From Isoetes taiwanensis (taxonomy: Eukaryota; Streptophyta; Lycopodiopsida; Isoetales; Isoetaceae), in the NCBI GenBank assembly GCA_021234155.1, contig JAJEKV010000006.1, forward strand, positions 28,566,271 to 28,630,270: a stretch of DNA of 64,000 nt, read 5' to 3'. Positions 11,508-23,435 of this stretch are shown here, piece after piece. How positions within the stretch are numbered: the first letter of the stretch is position 1; each line of letters begins with the position of its first letter. The translations under genes and the position numbers were made by a program. Under the pieces are notes generated by a model that saw only the letters and a list, made by a program, of their open reading frames with translations, ran no database searches and was not told the DNA's origin.

Positions 11508-11720
11508 ATTTCGAGCCAATTTTTTTATTTCTATGTCAGAATTTTATGCTACTTAGCCAATTAAGAGCATTCTAAGTAAGATGCAAAGGATTCTACTATA
11601 CAAGAACAATTTTATATCTTACAAGCAATTAATTTACAGTAAATTTATTTTTATAGATAATGGGTAAAAAAAATGTACAGGAAAAACTTATATTTATATA
11701 GTTTACTAAACTGGGGCTCT

Positions 11721-11858
11721 TCACGGCTTCTCCTTGCGAATCCTCCTCGCCAGGTGGAGGTCTTTGGACATGACTGTCACCCGCTTGGCATGGATCGCGC
11801 AGAGGTTGCCTTCTTCAAAAAGTTGTACCAGCTCCGCCTCTGCTGCCTCCTGCAGGGC
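11721..11858 (-). pseudogene. Divergent histone H3 C-terminal fragment
   Basis: The minus-strand frame contains [17 protein letters not shown], then [16 protein letters not shown], then [12 protein letters not shown] and a stop. This aligns without gaps to the last 45 residues of histone H3 (alpha-2 helix, loop 2, alpha-3). Canonical H3 has EAYLVGLFEDTN, RVTIMPKD and RRIRGERA, so this copy differs at several usually invariant positions and ends in a basic KEKP tail. The frame extends upstream to 11969 ([12 protein letters not shown], faintly like the REIxxxFK helix) but the N-terminal tail and first helix are absent. It may be a divergent H3 or CENH3-type gene relic, or an exon trapped beside the LTR element to its right. 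Protein role in an intact form: nucleosome core. Confidence 0.65.
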
Positions 11859-12221
11859 TTGACCATCAAGGATGCAGATCTTGGCCTCCTCGACTTTGGC
11901 CGCTTCCTGGCGAGACCCCACCGTCGTTGATGTGGCTCGGTAGTCGTAGCCCATCTTGAACTCCCGCATAGACCTCTGATGTAGGCACTCGAAAAGAGAC
12001 TTTTTGGATCATCAGACTGGTACACTGTTGGCAATGCCAAATATGCTGAGCAGCTCTACTATGCTGAGAATTTGGCCCATGGCAAACCTTCTTCGGGGAA
12101 TCGAGTCGAGGTGGTGGAGGCTGGCTTTTCGACCCTGGTCGGTTACCTTGTCAGATCCATTGGCGGAGATAAATCTTGCATGCTACCTTTTTCTTCTCGT
12201 ACTCAATATCTTGCTTCAGCT

Positions 12222-12744
12222 TTAAATAGCTTCTCGCTGATCTTGCCCTCCTTGGACTGCATTGGATATGGTTCTTGCGGCGTAAAAGGCGTCACGTTCT
12301 TCGGCTTCCTCCTCCTCTTCTTCTTTAGCCTCTTGCTCCCCCCTCTTGTTGGTGTGGTCTTTCCTCCTCGGGATCATCCTTCTGCAGTTCGTCCGGCTGT
12401 GGTTCTCTGATAACCACACTCCCCCTACGCCTAGCTTCACGCTCTTTGTTTGCTTCTCCCTTGCCTACGTCTCTTCCTTCCTTTCATACGCATTGATTGT
12501 TAAGCTCCCCTTCTTTGTTTCACGTGGTGGGGTTGCTTTCGTCATTCTTAGGGGTTGCTCTTGCTACTTGCTCCTCACCTACTCTTCCTGTTGCTGGGGT
12601 TGCTCCTGTTGCCGAGTTTGCTCTTGCTACTTGCTCCTCACCTGCTCTTCCTATTGCTGGGGTTGCTCTTGTTGCCGAGGTTGCTCTTGCTACTTGCTCT
12701 TCACCTTCAGATCTCAATTTTCCCCGATCCTTGCGATCATTCAC
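12222..12744 (-). CDS. Gag-like charged coding remnant of the minus-strand LTR element
   Basis: Minus-strand frames at 12520-12744 and 12222-12440 encode charged, low-complexity sequence. The first carries three copies of a 21-residue repeat around GEEQVARATSATRATPA. The second has a run of Glu (KEEEEEEAEE) and basic patches. Position downstream of the LTR and primer site, on the same strand, fits a gag or gag-linker region. No CA-domain or zinc knuckle is recognised, and the frames are not joined, so it is decayed or misassigned. Confidence 0.4.
12554..12715. repeat. 63-bp minisatellite, 2.6 units
   Basis: Units start near 12554, 12617 and 12680 with TTGCTCTTGCTACTTGCTC. The 63-bp period is a multiple of three, and all six frames stay mostly open, which explains the many overlapping open frames here. 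Confidence 0.85.
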
Positions 12745-13576
12745 CTGAAGTGCTAAGTCATTGCTCCTTCACGAGTGAAACGATTCATCTGAAGACCTTG
12801 AGTGGCTAAGTTCGTCGTCTGGCCTAGGTCGCAGGGCCTCAAGAATTTGCTTGTCGCCGCCCACCGTAAGTGCTTCAAACGTTCCGGTGCAAGCTGGAGC
12901 TTCCAACCTTCCTAGCTACTTGTTTGGTCCTCCCAACAACTTAGCTTCCTTGATGGTGGCCTCTTCGAGCGATCTTGCCTCTATCAATGGTCGACTATGT
13001 CTATTCGCGGCTCCTTTGGATCGATCTCGTCGGCTGTTCATTTGGTGGACACTCTTATGGCAGCTTCGAAGATTAGCTTATAATTCGCCTTACAAGGGTA
13101 AAGGGAAGGTTCAAGCTATTATTTGGGAACTTCTAAGGAGTAGAGGTGCTTCCCTACATTTAATAGCTACTTTTCTTAAGAGTAATTTTATTATAACTAT
13201 GGGTTATTAATTAAGGTACTTTCCGTAATCACTTAACTATTTCTCAAATTTTCCTAATACCTTTTGGGCCAAGTAGTGCTCATTTCACGCCATTTTCTTT
13301 CAAGCTTTCTTTTGAGCAATTTCTCGTTCAATTTTCGCTTGAAAGGTGCGGTTCATGAACAACTTGAGCTCAATTTTACTAGAAGGTTTCTTTTGACTAT
13401 ATTATTTCTACCACTTAGACTATACTTAATCTAATTTACGATCCCACAAATGGGAAAAAAATTTCTCCCACATTTCGCGGTTCAAGACTGGAATTCTCAT
13501 TCCATTCCTTAGCTAGGTCAGTTAGTCTACCTATTCAGGGATATGGTCAGGGCTAGCTCTTGGTCAACTAAGAACA
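12745..13576 (-). other. Probable 5' untranslated and early internal region of the LTR element
   Basis: This lies between the primer site and the gag-like frames on the minus strand. The + strand open frame at 12851-13210 overlaps it and shows no domain; I regard it as a shadow. Confidence 0.4.
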
Positions 13577-13578
13577 TT

Positions 13579-13590
13579 GCTCTGATACCA
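13579..13590 (-). promoter_or_regulatory. Primer binding site, tRNA-Met(i) type
   Basis: The minus strand reads TGGTATCAGAGC one base after the LTR end. This is the standard plant retrotransposon primer site complementary to the 3' end of initiator tRNA-Met. Confidence 0.8.
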
Positions 13591-13591
13591 T

Positions 13592-15274
13592 TGTGACACT
13601 CCCTACAAAATATACGGCACTCGGCCGTACACTCCGTAGGAAATCCCCCATCTGGTCCTCCGACCGCACGGGCCCTCCATCTATCCCGCACTCTGGGATC
13701 ACCTTAGTGCGGGAAGGGGACCTGAAAGGTGTCTTCTATGGCCCCTTCCCCTATGGGCTCCTATCACAGCGGAAGCATAAACAACGTCAGAACTAGCAAT
13801 AACAACACATCATACTACCTCGAAGGGTAGTCCATCCCATATCCATCTCGAAGGGTAGTCCATCCCATATCCATAGCTACAAAGAAGATAAACATATGCC
13901 ATAAAACATGAGAGCTCCTACCCATGGCTCCGGACTCATGAGGAGGTTGGTGACTTGTTAGGCCTCAAGATAGAGATGACCGGAAGTCATAACAATGGCG
14001 GGCTGCTATAGACAATGGCTAGGGTTGACCACTCCATCCGCCCCTCACATGCATACTTTTGCATGGGCTAGATCGGGCTCGGCATGACTCTAGCCTTCCT
14101 GGATCACGCAATCCCATGGTATCACCCATCGGGACTACTCGAGTTTGCATCTCCCCTCCGTCGAGGTAGGAAGGGTTGCATCTCCCCTTCCCCTTCGGTC
14201 TAGAGGTTCCACAGGCGGCTAGAGAATGCGTGGCGACACCGCGACTCGTGCAGAGCTTAACCTCCCAAAAGCGAGGAGCCAAGCCGACACTTGCAACTCA
14301 TGAGGCGGGGCACACCATTGCCCAGAGGTGTCGGACCCATGCCCGCCCACACAAAGTGACCCACCATAGGCCTAGCCCGCTATGGGATCCCCAAGAGCCA
14401 CGCTTCGGCGGGGATCCTCCCCTCCCGTATTGCCTCTAGCCCGTTGTGTAGTCTTGAGTCACATCATAGCCCTCATAGCCCTGGTGGGCTCTTATGCCGC
14501 AAAAGCATAATAATAATAGGAACTAAAGGGTCTAAACTAGGAGCATCACTAGGTAATGGCTACTAGGTCTCTACCCCCCTTCCCAATACAAGAGGAGCAA
14601 ACATGATCAACCAACATCACATATCCACATACATGATAATAATGAGAATAACATCTAAACCTAATCATATGTATCTAACTTATAGTTAGGGTTCATTAAT
14701 TATGGTTTAAGATCTAGACTGAGGGTTCTACGAAGGCTTTACTAGAGACACGAAATGCTAACTCATCTGGAGTCCTAACTTCCAGATGATCTACAAAGAA
14801 ATCTATGCCAGAATACCTGCTCTCGAAGAACTCCCCCCTGCTCCCGGCGTCTCCATGGTCTTCGAGGTGTTCGAGGTAGCTCCCACTCCCGCTGATGCAC
14901 TCACGCTCTGGGGGCTGCCATGCTATGCTGTGCCACAGCAGACGGTTCTCGAAACGGAGTTTCGAGCGCGAAGAAGGTTCCCAGACTGTTGGAGCCAGAA
15001 AAGAGGCCTAGGGTTAGGGTTTAGGCCTTTATAGGTTAGGGTTCACATGTTATGCCACGTGGCTCCAATAAGGTAAGTCCGTGTGGCGGGTGCCCAATAG
15101 GTTAAGGCCACGTGGAAAATGGTCTTAACCTAAGGTTGGCTAAGTTATATGAATAACTTAGTCATGCCCCCTAGTGCCACAATCTATGGTATATAAGGCT
15201 ATAAAGATAGACTTGTATAGTGACGGACCTGGAAATATACGTATTTATGGCGTATATTTCCCTGGAACGTCACA
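13592..15274 (-). mobile_element. LTR of a minus-strand LTR retrotransposon (about 1.68 kb)
   Basis: On the + strand it starts TGTGACACTCC and ends GGAACGTCACA, so the element has TG...CA ends with an imperfect terminal inverted repeat. The primer site abuts its left side, which makes this the 5' LTR of an element running leftwards. A promoter-like CCTATAAAG lies on the minus strand at 15027-15035, next to a telo-box-like TTAGGGTTTAGG at 15013-15024. A related LTR in + orientation lies at 56311-57866. The matching 3' LTR was not found in the window, so the element is truncated or interrupted. Confidence 0.75.
13820..13875. repeat. 28-bp tandem duplication inside the LTR
   Basis: CTCGAAGGGTAGTCCATC begins both copies, at 13820 and 13848, with no difference seen. 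Confidence 0.85.
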
Positions 15275-18035
15275 ACTACCATCATAGAATAAAAGCTATC
15301 TTCTAGCTATCACCATTGAATCAAATCCCTCATCTCCTCCCTCCATGTCACACATTGATAAAAAGAAAAGGGCAAAGATCTGTCCTTGTCTTCTCTTAGG
15401 AACCACGTGTCACTTCAAAGCCATTTTAAATTGCGGCGGAGGAATACGACAAAATAATACATACATAGGTAAAACCATTAGAGATGCTCAGTATGATTAA
15501 TGCAAACATACTGTGCGCTCTATAAATACGTGTGGCATACCCTCACACAAATACATCAACAAAATCATATGAAAACCATAGAAAAATGGCCGTGTAAATA
15601 TACGTTTTACGCGATGAACCATTTTTTGTGATATTCAATTCCAAACAAAATTTATAAATTGCATTACGTCTATAGGATAATCCTAAAATTGCCCTTCTAT
15701 TATAAGCCAGATACGACATTCCATAAAAATGTGCATTTCTCCAAACTTTAATTCCCCTGTTCATTATATCCACACCCCTAAATCTCTTCAATCCCAATGG
15801 TTTCCAAAATGACAAAGAAATCTATTAGCTCAGTTCAATTTCCTAGATCATCCTTGTGGTCAATCATCAAAAAATGAATATAGAACCTCGCTAATTGAAC
15901 TAGGGGAGGGTCACCAATATTGAATCATGGTTCAACTGTGGACCATGGTAAAATAGTCAACTCAGTAGTGGATCAATACAAACTTATTGTCTCAATCTAT
16001 CGTTGAATGAAGTAGGTGAGAAAAGCGGGTTTAATCTTCATTATTCAATCTTGATCCAGAGAGTAGGGTTTCTGTAATTCCTACTATTTAAAAATCGAAT
16101 GTACTCATTTTTTATTCAAGAAAAGTATTAGAAACATGCTCTAAAGAAATTATGAGCTTTAAAACACGTGTAATTTTAGAATGATTCGCTGTGTGTGTTT
16201 AGTACACGTGTCCTTATCCATAATTCTTCAATCTTGTAAATAAGCTTATGAATTCATATCTGTGTAACCATGTCATGGGAAAGCTAACAAGTCTTAAACT
16301 CTTTGTTTGTCTTAGAAAGGCTTGTCTGGAAAAATCCCTCAAGAACTTAGCAGTTGGAACCTTGAGGAACTTGTTCAACCAATCAATTAGGAGATGATTA
16401 GACCTCATTGGTTTTGCAGAAAAGGGAGGTGTAAAGAATTGCCAAGGAATTATCAAGAACTTAACAAATTTGAGAAGTGAATAATATCAAGAAGGATCAA
16501 TAGAGTCAATGATTTTCAACCAAGTATAGGGTTGTAGCTTGCCTTTCCATCTTAATTCCAGAAAAGAAATATAATCTTTCCTATTAGAAATAAACATGAG
16601 TTTTATTTCCGGAGTACTTATCTCTCAAGGAAACCATGATTGGTTGCTCTCAGAGAATTTAAGTTAAGGCATTGTGTCCTACATCAATGTTGAACTTTGA
16701 CCCATGTTGTCATCAAGCTTTTTAGCTTATCAAACACAACAATCCAAATTTATGAAAGGTACTAATTTCATTGTACTTTTCCTTTAAGCGCAACATTCAA
16801 AACACAAATTATAGCTGACAAATCACATCAAAGGCCCTCAATGATGCAACTGAGTTGTGTCAAGCAAAGCAGATTTGGCTTATGACAATAAGAAGATGTA
16901 TATAAGGCCTAAGGAGTATGAATAATGAAAGTATATAGTTTGCTAGTTCATGAAAGCGTTATTTTTATAACATAAGGTTTACATGGTTTAAGGGCTGTAT
17001 TGTATAAAAAAGAGTATGAAAATAGGGCAATAAGGAATCTTTAAAACCCCTGTTTTTAGGGAAGGTTTTTTTCTTTTTAGGGTCGACCACAACCACCGAG
17101 TTCTAAGCGAACTTATTTTAGAAAGTGAAAGGAGGGTTGATAACGGGTATGTTATCAGCCCTGAAGAAAGGGGCAAAAAAAAAGTCGGCTGCATCATCGG
17201 GCTATGGCGACGACCTGGCGGCTAGGGCAGGAGTATTAGGTTACGTTTAGTAGGGCAGGAGTGGATGAAGCGGGAAGAAAAGGGCAGACACTGAAAGGGA
17301 AGATGTTGAAGCAGATGCATGCCGATTTGTTGGACTAACTGCTATATTGCTTTTGTTAGCAATCCATATCTGCAGTAGATGGCGATTCCGGCCTCCAGCT
17401 CTTGCTTTCCAGGACTTCAATAAGTTTGAAGAGCATCGCTAAATGCACGGATTCCATTTTCTTTTTTCTTTTTTTTTGTGACTAGGGCGGAGGCCTAGGT
17501 GCATGCCAGATCGCATTAGCTGTACAGTAGGGGCTGTTTGCAAATGAGGAATGAGGAGGTTTCTTGAGGGATTTGGTGACAGCGATGGCTATTCTTCTTT
17601 GGAATTTCGCAGGACAAGCATAGGTTAGGCTCTTGATCCGGTTCAATACCAATGACATATGTTAATGCTCTGCTCTATTCAGCTTTGGAGAGCTCCATTT
17701 TACATAGTTGTTACACCTAGTTGATTGCTCCATATTTCTCTCAAAGATGTTAATTCTTTAGCATTCATCTGAACGTTAAGCTTCCAATCCTTAGGCCTCT
17801 TTTTGTGGCATTCTGGAAATTTTCTTGTCGAGCATGTGAGCAAGTTTCTTGTAGGCCATGAAATCACTTGTGATAGTTCTTAATTTCTAAATTCTAGTTG
17901 TTTTTCTGGGCCTGCTCTGATGCTGCAGAGAAGACATGCCACGCTCTTCTAAAAGTTGTTGCATGCTAACTTCAACTCTCCTGTGGTAGTGCAGTGTTTT
18001 CGTTTTGCCTAGAATGCTTGCATTTGTATTTGCAT
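15275..18035. other. No identifiable gene
   Basis: About 2.8 kb of AT-rich DNA. Frames such as 15543-15815 (-), 16214-16456 (-) and 16988-17197 (-) are short and show no domain. Nothing else is supported. Confidence 0.45.
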
Positions 18036-18085
18036 AGGCTGCTTGGAGCTGCGCAATGCGCAGGGGGTTCGAATCCCCCAGCCTG
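18036..18085 (+). ncRNA. tRNA-like three-stem relic
   Basis: An outer stem pairs AGGCTG (18036-18041) with CAGCCT (18079-18084). Inside are a hairpin CTGCGC/GCGCAG (18049-18063) and a T-arm-like hairpin GGGGG-TTCGAAT-CCCCC (18063-18079) holding the Pol III B-box GGTTCGAATCC. A D-arm, A-box and anticodon arm are missing. It could be the variable arm, T-arm and acceptor of a class II tRNA (Leu/Ser) that lost its 5' half. Confidence 0.45.
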
Positions 18086-19080
18086 TTTCTTGCTTGTACT
18101 TGCAGATGGCGACTTTTGGCATTGGCATCTCATCTGAGAGCAGTGGAAATGCAGGGCTTGTATAAGGCTTACAACAGTGGCAATGCAATCTTGAAGGCGC
18201 AGGCTGCAAAGGAATTCTTGAAGTGGATTCTGGCATGGCTGTTAAACGTGTCCCTAGCTACCTATCTATGGCATGTCTCTATCATTAGGGGATTGCACCA
18301 TGAATATAGCTTGATTCTATTTTGGAGTCAATGTGTATTAAATTTGGTTTTCAATGGTGGTTAAACGCCCTTAAGAATAGGGCCACCTAAGCGTTTGACC
18401 CCATGCCTTGCTGAGGTGTACGCCTAGGATGGCCCTAGAAGGAATATGCCAAGGAATATTCCCCCATCCAACGCTTGGGGGTTGGCTACAGGTTCCATCA
18501 ACGATAAAGAATGTAGTTATAATGAAAGTATAAACCAATAAGACTGCAAAAATGATGAATCTATAAACAAAGGATCTAAAATAGCTTGTATACAATAGAA
18601 TAGTGTTGTTATGCACTACATGATAGAAGAGAGGAAGATGATATATACCAGATAGAAATAAGTTGATCTAAGTTGTAAGATGTTATAATTTGGTCGCCAC
18701 TCTTCCTTCCCTTCCGTTGGTTTGTTATGCAAGATATTGATCCTTCAACATATATTAAACATGGATTAAAATACTACTTGATATTATTGCATGCAAATCC
18801 CTTCACATGTTTTTTCATATAACCATTGTTCTATTAATCACAACCCACATATTTATATAATTACTGAGATGGAAGACCTGATCATAATTGGCTTGAAGAG
18901 ATGGAAATTTGAATGTATATTGCAATCCATCCTTTAAGTTCCACGTTAAATTTTGAAGGAGTTTCAACGAATGAATGTTTTGATTCGGGACAAATGCATA
19001 CGCATTAGGAACATGTGCAATTTATTCTTATAGTTTCTCTGCGTCATAAGATTGTTGAAGACGAAGGCATTCTATTAACC
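18086..19080. other. No supported gene; weak exon-like segment
   Basis: After the tRNA-like relic an acceptor-like TTGCAG is followed by ATGGCGACTTTTGGCATT (about 18107), opening MATFGIGISSESSGNAGL before a stop. It resembles a plant coding start but is too short to assign. The rest is AT-rich filler. Confidence 0.3.
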
Positions 19081-19084
19081 AAGA

Positions 19085-20800
19085 ACTAGAGAGGTACTTA
19101 TATATTCAGGAGTTTATGTTTTGGAGGTCGAGTTTTGATTATTTGCGCTGACAACTTAGCTGAGAAGTTCCAATTAGATATGCATGACTTTTTGAATGGA
19201 CAAAATGGAATTTGAATCTTAACCTCAACCTGATTTTCAATTCGAAATTACGAGCATTTTCTACAATAATGAAGTTATTTAGTATCATTTTATGCGACTA
19301 TAGGTCTAAATTTTATTTCTTTAAGGGTAGTTTCCCACTCGCAATTAGGTTAGGTTAACTTAACCAGTTGGTTATTTCTTAACTTAATGGAAAGTAGGTT
19401 GTGATTTCCCATTAAAGTCATTAAGTTAAGACTAACTTAAAGGATTGTGAAGATATGCATTCACACTATACCATTTATGGACCGCTTAGGTTAAGCTCAT
19501 GAAATCAACTTAACCTAACCTTTATAATAAGCTTGTGCTTCACACTAGTAGTTAAAAAGTTTTGTTAGGTTAGAGATAAATGTGTCCGTTTCTCATTTCA
19601 GTTAAAAGATATACGGTTAAGTTAAATGGAAGATATGACTTTTTTTGTTGAGTTACTAATTTTGTGAATTGTTTGACTACCTAGTAAAATCTAGTAAAGT
19701 GGTTGACTCTTTAGTCAATGAGTTGACTTTTGGTTAACTTAGACACTTTCTCGCCAATAAATTGACTTGTAGTCAACTCTTTCCATTTTAATACTTTCTA
19801 GTCAAGTACTACGTGACCAGTCAATCAATCATAAAATTCTTAAAATCCACCTCCCATTTTAATGTTTTTTATTCAATCTATCAAACTAATAAGACACTTT
19901 GTCAACTAGCTTCATTTCTCACTCGTAGTTAAGTTAGCTTAATGCTTAACCAAAAAGTTAGAAGTTAAGTGGACCTTGCTTAGGTCACTTAACTTTTGCA
20001 CTAGTTGGTTAAAAAAATAACTTAACTTTTTCTAGTGAGAAGGATGCTCCGTTAAGTTAATGAACAGTTAAAAATTAACTGGAATTAACTTAGCTGGTAT
20101 TAACTTAAGGGTCAGTGGGAAAGCAAGTTCCAGTTATTTGCCCTATTTAACTTAACTTAATGGCAAGTGGGAAATGACCCTAATAGCCATAACTTTGCAG
20201 GTCTGCTTGTAACTATTAGACCAAGTTACCCATGCAAATCACAAGATCTTATCCTCGAAAGATAGAGCATGTGAGTTACTAGGGTTTTATAGAGTTCACA
20301 TCGAGTTTTAGCCGGTCAAGATGCGAAAATTTGTGAGAATTGGATCATTTGGGTCATGGCTTTGCAGATTTGAATTCTAACAGCAGACCAAGTTATCCAT
20401 GCAAATAAACATATCTCAGCCTCTCAAACTTAACCTTCGAGTTACTAGGGCTTTGCAGGGCTTACATTTGGGAGGTCGAGTCTTGGTCATTTCATTTACA
20501 ACTTGGCCAAAAGTTCTAAATAGATATATAGATCTATAAGAGTCCATTATCTTCATCTCGATTCACAATTAGACCTCAATAGCAGTCGAATGACCAAGTC
20601 TAACTGTCAGATCAAGTTATTCATGCAGATGACAAAATCTTAGCCTCTGAAGCTTAAACATCTAAGATACTAGGGTTTTATAGGGTTTACATTTTGGAGG
20701 TCGAGTGTGGGTCCTTTGCATTGACAACTTCGTTAAGAAGTTTCAACCAGAGATGCAAAGATGTGGGAACTGACAAAATGGATTTTGTATCTACACTCGT
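19085..20800. repeat. Diverged tandem array, units of about 170-220 bp
   Basis: Units share ACCAAGTTATCCATGCAAAT (20220, 20388, 20611 with changes), GAGTTACTAGGGTTTTATAG and TTTGGAGGTCGAGT (about 19124, 20470, 20695). Copies differ by many substitutions. The frame at 20694-20963 (+) runs out of this array and is not recognised. The MITE at 19325-20180 splits the array. Confidence 0.75.
19325..20180. mobile_element. Tourist-like MITE (PIF/Harbinger type), 856 bp
   Basis: Ends are GGGTAGTTTCCCACTCGC on the left and, reverse-complemented, GGGTCATTTCCCACTTGCC on the right, flanked by TAA at 19322-19324 and 20181-20183. GGG-starting inverted repeats with a 3-bp TWA duplication are typical of PIF/Harbinger elements. 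The interior is rich in TTAAGTTAA-type motifs in both orientations and contains a second copy of the end-like sequence (about 19912-19950). No transposase coding is seen, so it is non-autonomous. Confidence 0.75.
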
Positions 20801-20963
20801 TCATATCTTGCTATTAAATGTTAAGAGCATTTTTCCAATCACAGAATTAGCCAAGGTCATTAGGAGTGATCAGTTCCACAATTCGACCATTCAAATGCTG
20901 ATTCACATACTATGCTATGAAAAAATTAAAGAAAATTCAACATTAGTTGCCCAAAACTTATGA

Positions 20964-22393
20964 AACTGCGAAGACATAAGAGTTTGATTTAACTGTTTCA
21001 GACTACCAGATACTTTTAAAGCTATAACTATTTTTATGCTTTTGGTTAGTTTAATCTTATCAGGGTTTACGACCTACCCTTTCCTAAAGGTCTTTGTTCT
21101 AAAAAAGCTCTACTCTTGGAGCTTTTTGATCTATGTACTTTAACATATACTCTTAATACATACTTATGCCTTCAATTAAAAAAAAAAAGACAATATTGAA
21201 AATTTGAAGATTTTGCCCTTAAGAACAAAGTTTTATGCAAATTTTATTTGGAATTTACACTTAGGTGATCAATTCAAGGTGCTAGCAATGTGCAAACTTG
21301 AGTTTCCCCTGAGGAAAAAAAAATGGGAGTAGCACTCAAAAAGTGATAATGGAAGTTCCAGGAGGGATTGTTTGATGATTGCCTTTTGGGGTTTACTTAG
21401 AAAAGTTGTTGGAAGAAGTGCACAAATTTTTATGCTTTTGTCGAAAGATTTGTAGGGTGAAAACTGAATCAAAGTGGGACCTAAATAGAGTCAATGGGCA
21501 GCGAAACCAAAAGTGATCAGATCTTGTAATTTCCCAGGGAGGACGGCCTGTCCTAGTGATACTAGTCATTGGGAAAGGAGATTTCTGACATAAATCATTG
21601 TAGACCGATGCCTATAATCCTTTGGCCTCTTGTATTAACTCATGCGAATTGTATAGTCATAAGATACAAAGACTGGAGGATTGGACCACGTATTCTACTG
21701 CTATTTTTTGACCAGGCCCTTCAGAAAATTCCATGTAATTACATGTCTGGTGCGAGTTGAGTATCTCCATTTCCATGGTGGGCGCAATATATATTTCACG
21801 GTATTGTCTATAGCAAAGTGGTAAATTTCATGGATGCAGTTCTATTATGCTTGATATATTAGCTTGGACATGCACAATTTTTAGTTTACGTTTGTTGCCT
21901 TGGATGTGCACAAATGCATAGTCTATAATTATAACATTCGAATTTGGTTTAGATATCTTCAAGATAATTCAAGATATCTTGGAGTGATTGGTGGTGAATA
22001 CACCGGGAGCTATCGATACGCTAGAGATGCAAGCTTAGCTAAATTGCCTTCAACATTTGCTTGGACGCATTTTCAAGGTCTTGTTCAAGTGTCCGATTTT
22101 GTGTTGCTGCATGGAGCGCTTTGTCGCTATAGTTATGTGTCAGCTATAAGCCTGTCTAGCAAAGTGTGATGCACGCGCCTTTGTCATTGCCTCCTTATCT
22201 AGAGTCAATTTGTCAAACTTGCTTGAGTGGTTTGTCTTGCGAATTGGGATAGAATCTACGATATCCCCGAATATAAGTTTGGCTGCCATGTTTGGCATGT
22301 GAGAATAATGCCCGACATTGTGGGACTCACATTTCTTGTTCTATTTATTTAGAAGAAGCATGACTAAATATGTGTAGTAGGTGGCCAAAATCC
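20964..22393. other. No identifiable gene
   Basis: Frames at 21569-21760 and 21900-22169 (+) lack domains. An A-run occurs at 21178-21188. Nothing else is supported. Confidence 0.4.
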
Positions 22394-22460
22394 ATCGCTC
22401 ACACTATCTCCCCCGATCGCTCACACTATCTCCCCCGATCGCTCACACTATCTCCCCCCG
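22394..22460. repeat. 22-bp minisatellite, three units
   Basis: ATCGCTCACACTATCTCCCC starts at 22394, 22416 and 22438. Confidence 0.9.
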
Positions 22461-22484
22461 ATTGGGGTTATTAAATAAATTAGT

Positions 22485-22555
22485 GGAAACCCTTCCGGGC
22501 TTCAACATGGAAACCCTTCCGAATTTTTCCACATCTTGAAGCACAGAAGGGTTTC
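22485..22555. repeat. Short inverted repeat around GGAAACCCTTC
   Basis: TGGAAACCCTTCC occurs twice and its reverse complement GAAGGGTTTCCA once within 70 bp. The same GGAAACCCTTCCAAGG phrase recurs at 47667 and 47766, suggesting a dispersed small element. Confidence 0.6.
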
Positions 22556-23435
22556 CATAAAATAATCGGGCGTACTTAAAACCATCAAAAATCCATGGTC
22601 GCACACTTTCTTAATATCAAGAAATACTAAATAACCATCTCAAGATTGCTAAGAAAGCCAATACCATGTTGGGTATAATGCGGCATTTCATTATTCCAAA
22701 GACTCCTGAATAACAACGATCTTATTTGGGATTTAGGGCATTTCAAATAAAGTCTTTGAATGGATTCAAATCCCATTTATCAATATGTAGCATAATAACA
22801 GGGGGTTTCTTTTGTATTTTTATACACTTTTTAATATGGTTTTCATATGATTTTGAGAGCGTATTCCACGAGATGTACTAATCAGTATATCTAGAGTGCG
22901 CGCGGTATTTTTATGTTTTAGTTCCACATTCTTAATGGTTTTTGCTCCCCTTACCCATCTTAATGGCCAAGATTGACCCTAGGAGTCTTTAATCCAAGGG
23001 TTTACAATGGAAGCCCTTTTCCAATGCACCATTTTTAGATGAATTTTCAAACTTGGCATGCAGATGTCGAGCTCTTCTTTTCTAGGGTTATCATAATAGT
23101 CTGCCCCTCAAGCTTCCCAATCCAAACACCCTCCGCGTATCAGAATGTCTTTGGCCGAGCAGTCCAACTCTATCCCTCATCAAGGAACCTCCTTTCCTTA
23201 AGAAGGCCGAGCAAGCCCTTTCCGGTATTCTTCTTCACAAAATCTTGTTTTTCTCCTGTTTTTCTAGAGTTTGTCACACATTTTCACTTCTTTTGTTATG
23301 CAGAACGATGTATGCTTCTCAAGGGCGAAGAGGCATATGATTGCTGGGAGGCTTTGGCGGATCGGGGGCGACACAGTAGCCCGAGAATCCGAATCTTTAT
23401 TCTATCACAATCAAACCCAAGAAGGGAAGAAAGAA

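Noticed and set aside
12346-12809. Long + strand Leu/Cys/Ser-rich frames
   Set aside because: They follow from the 63-bp repeat, which keeps all frames open. The composition is low-complexity.
18049-18085. tRNA-derived SINE promoter
   Set aside because: A B-box is present but no A-box lies at the required distance upstream, and no SINE body or tail could be recognised. It is kept only as a tRNA-like relic.
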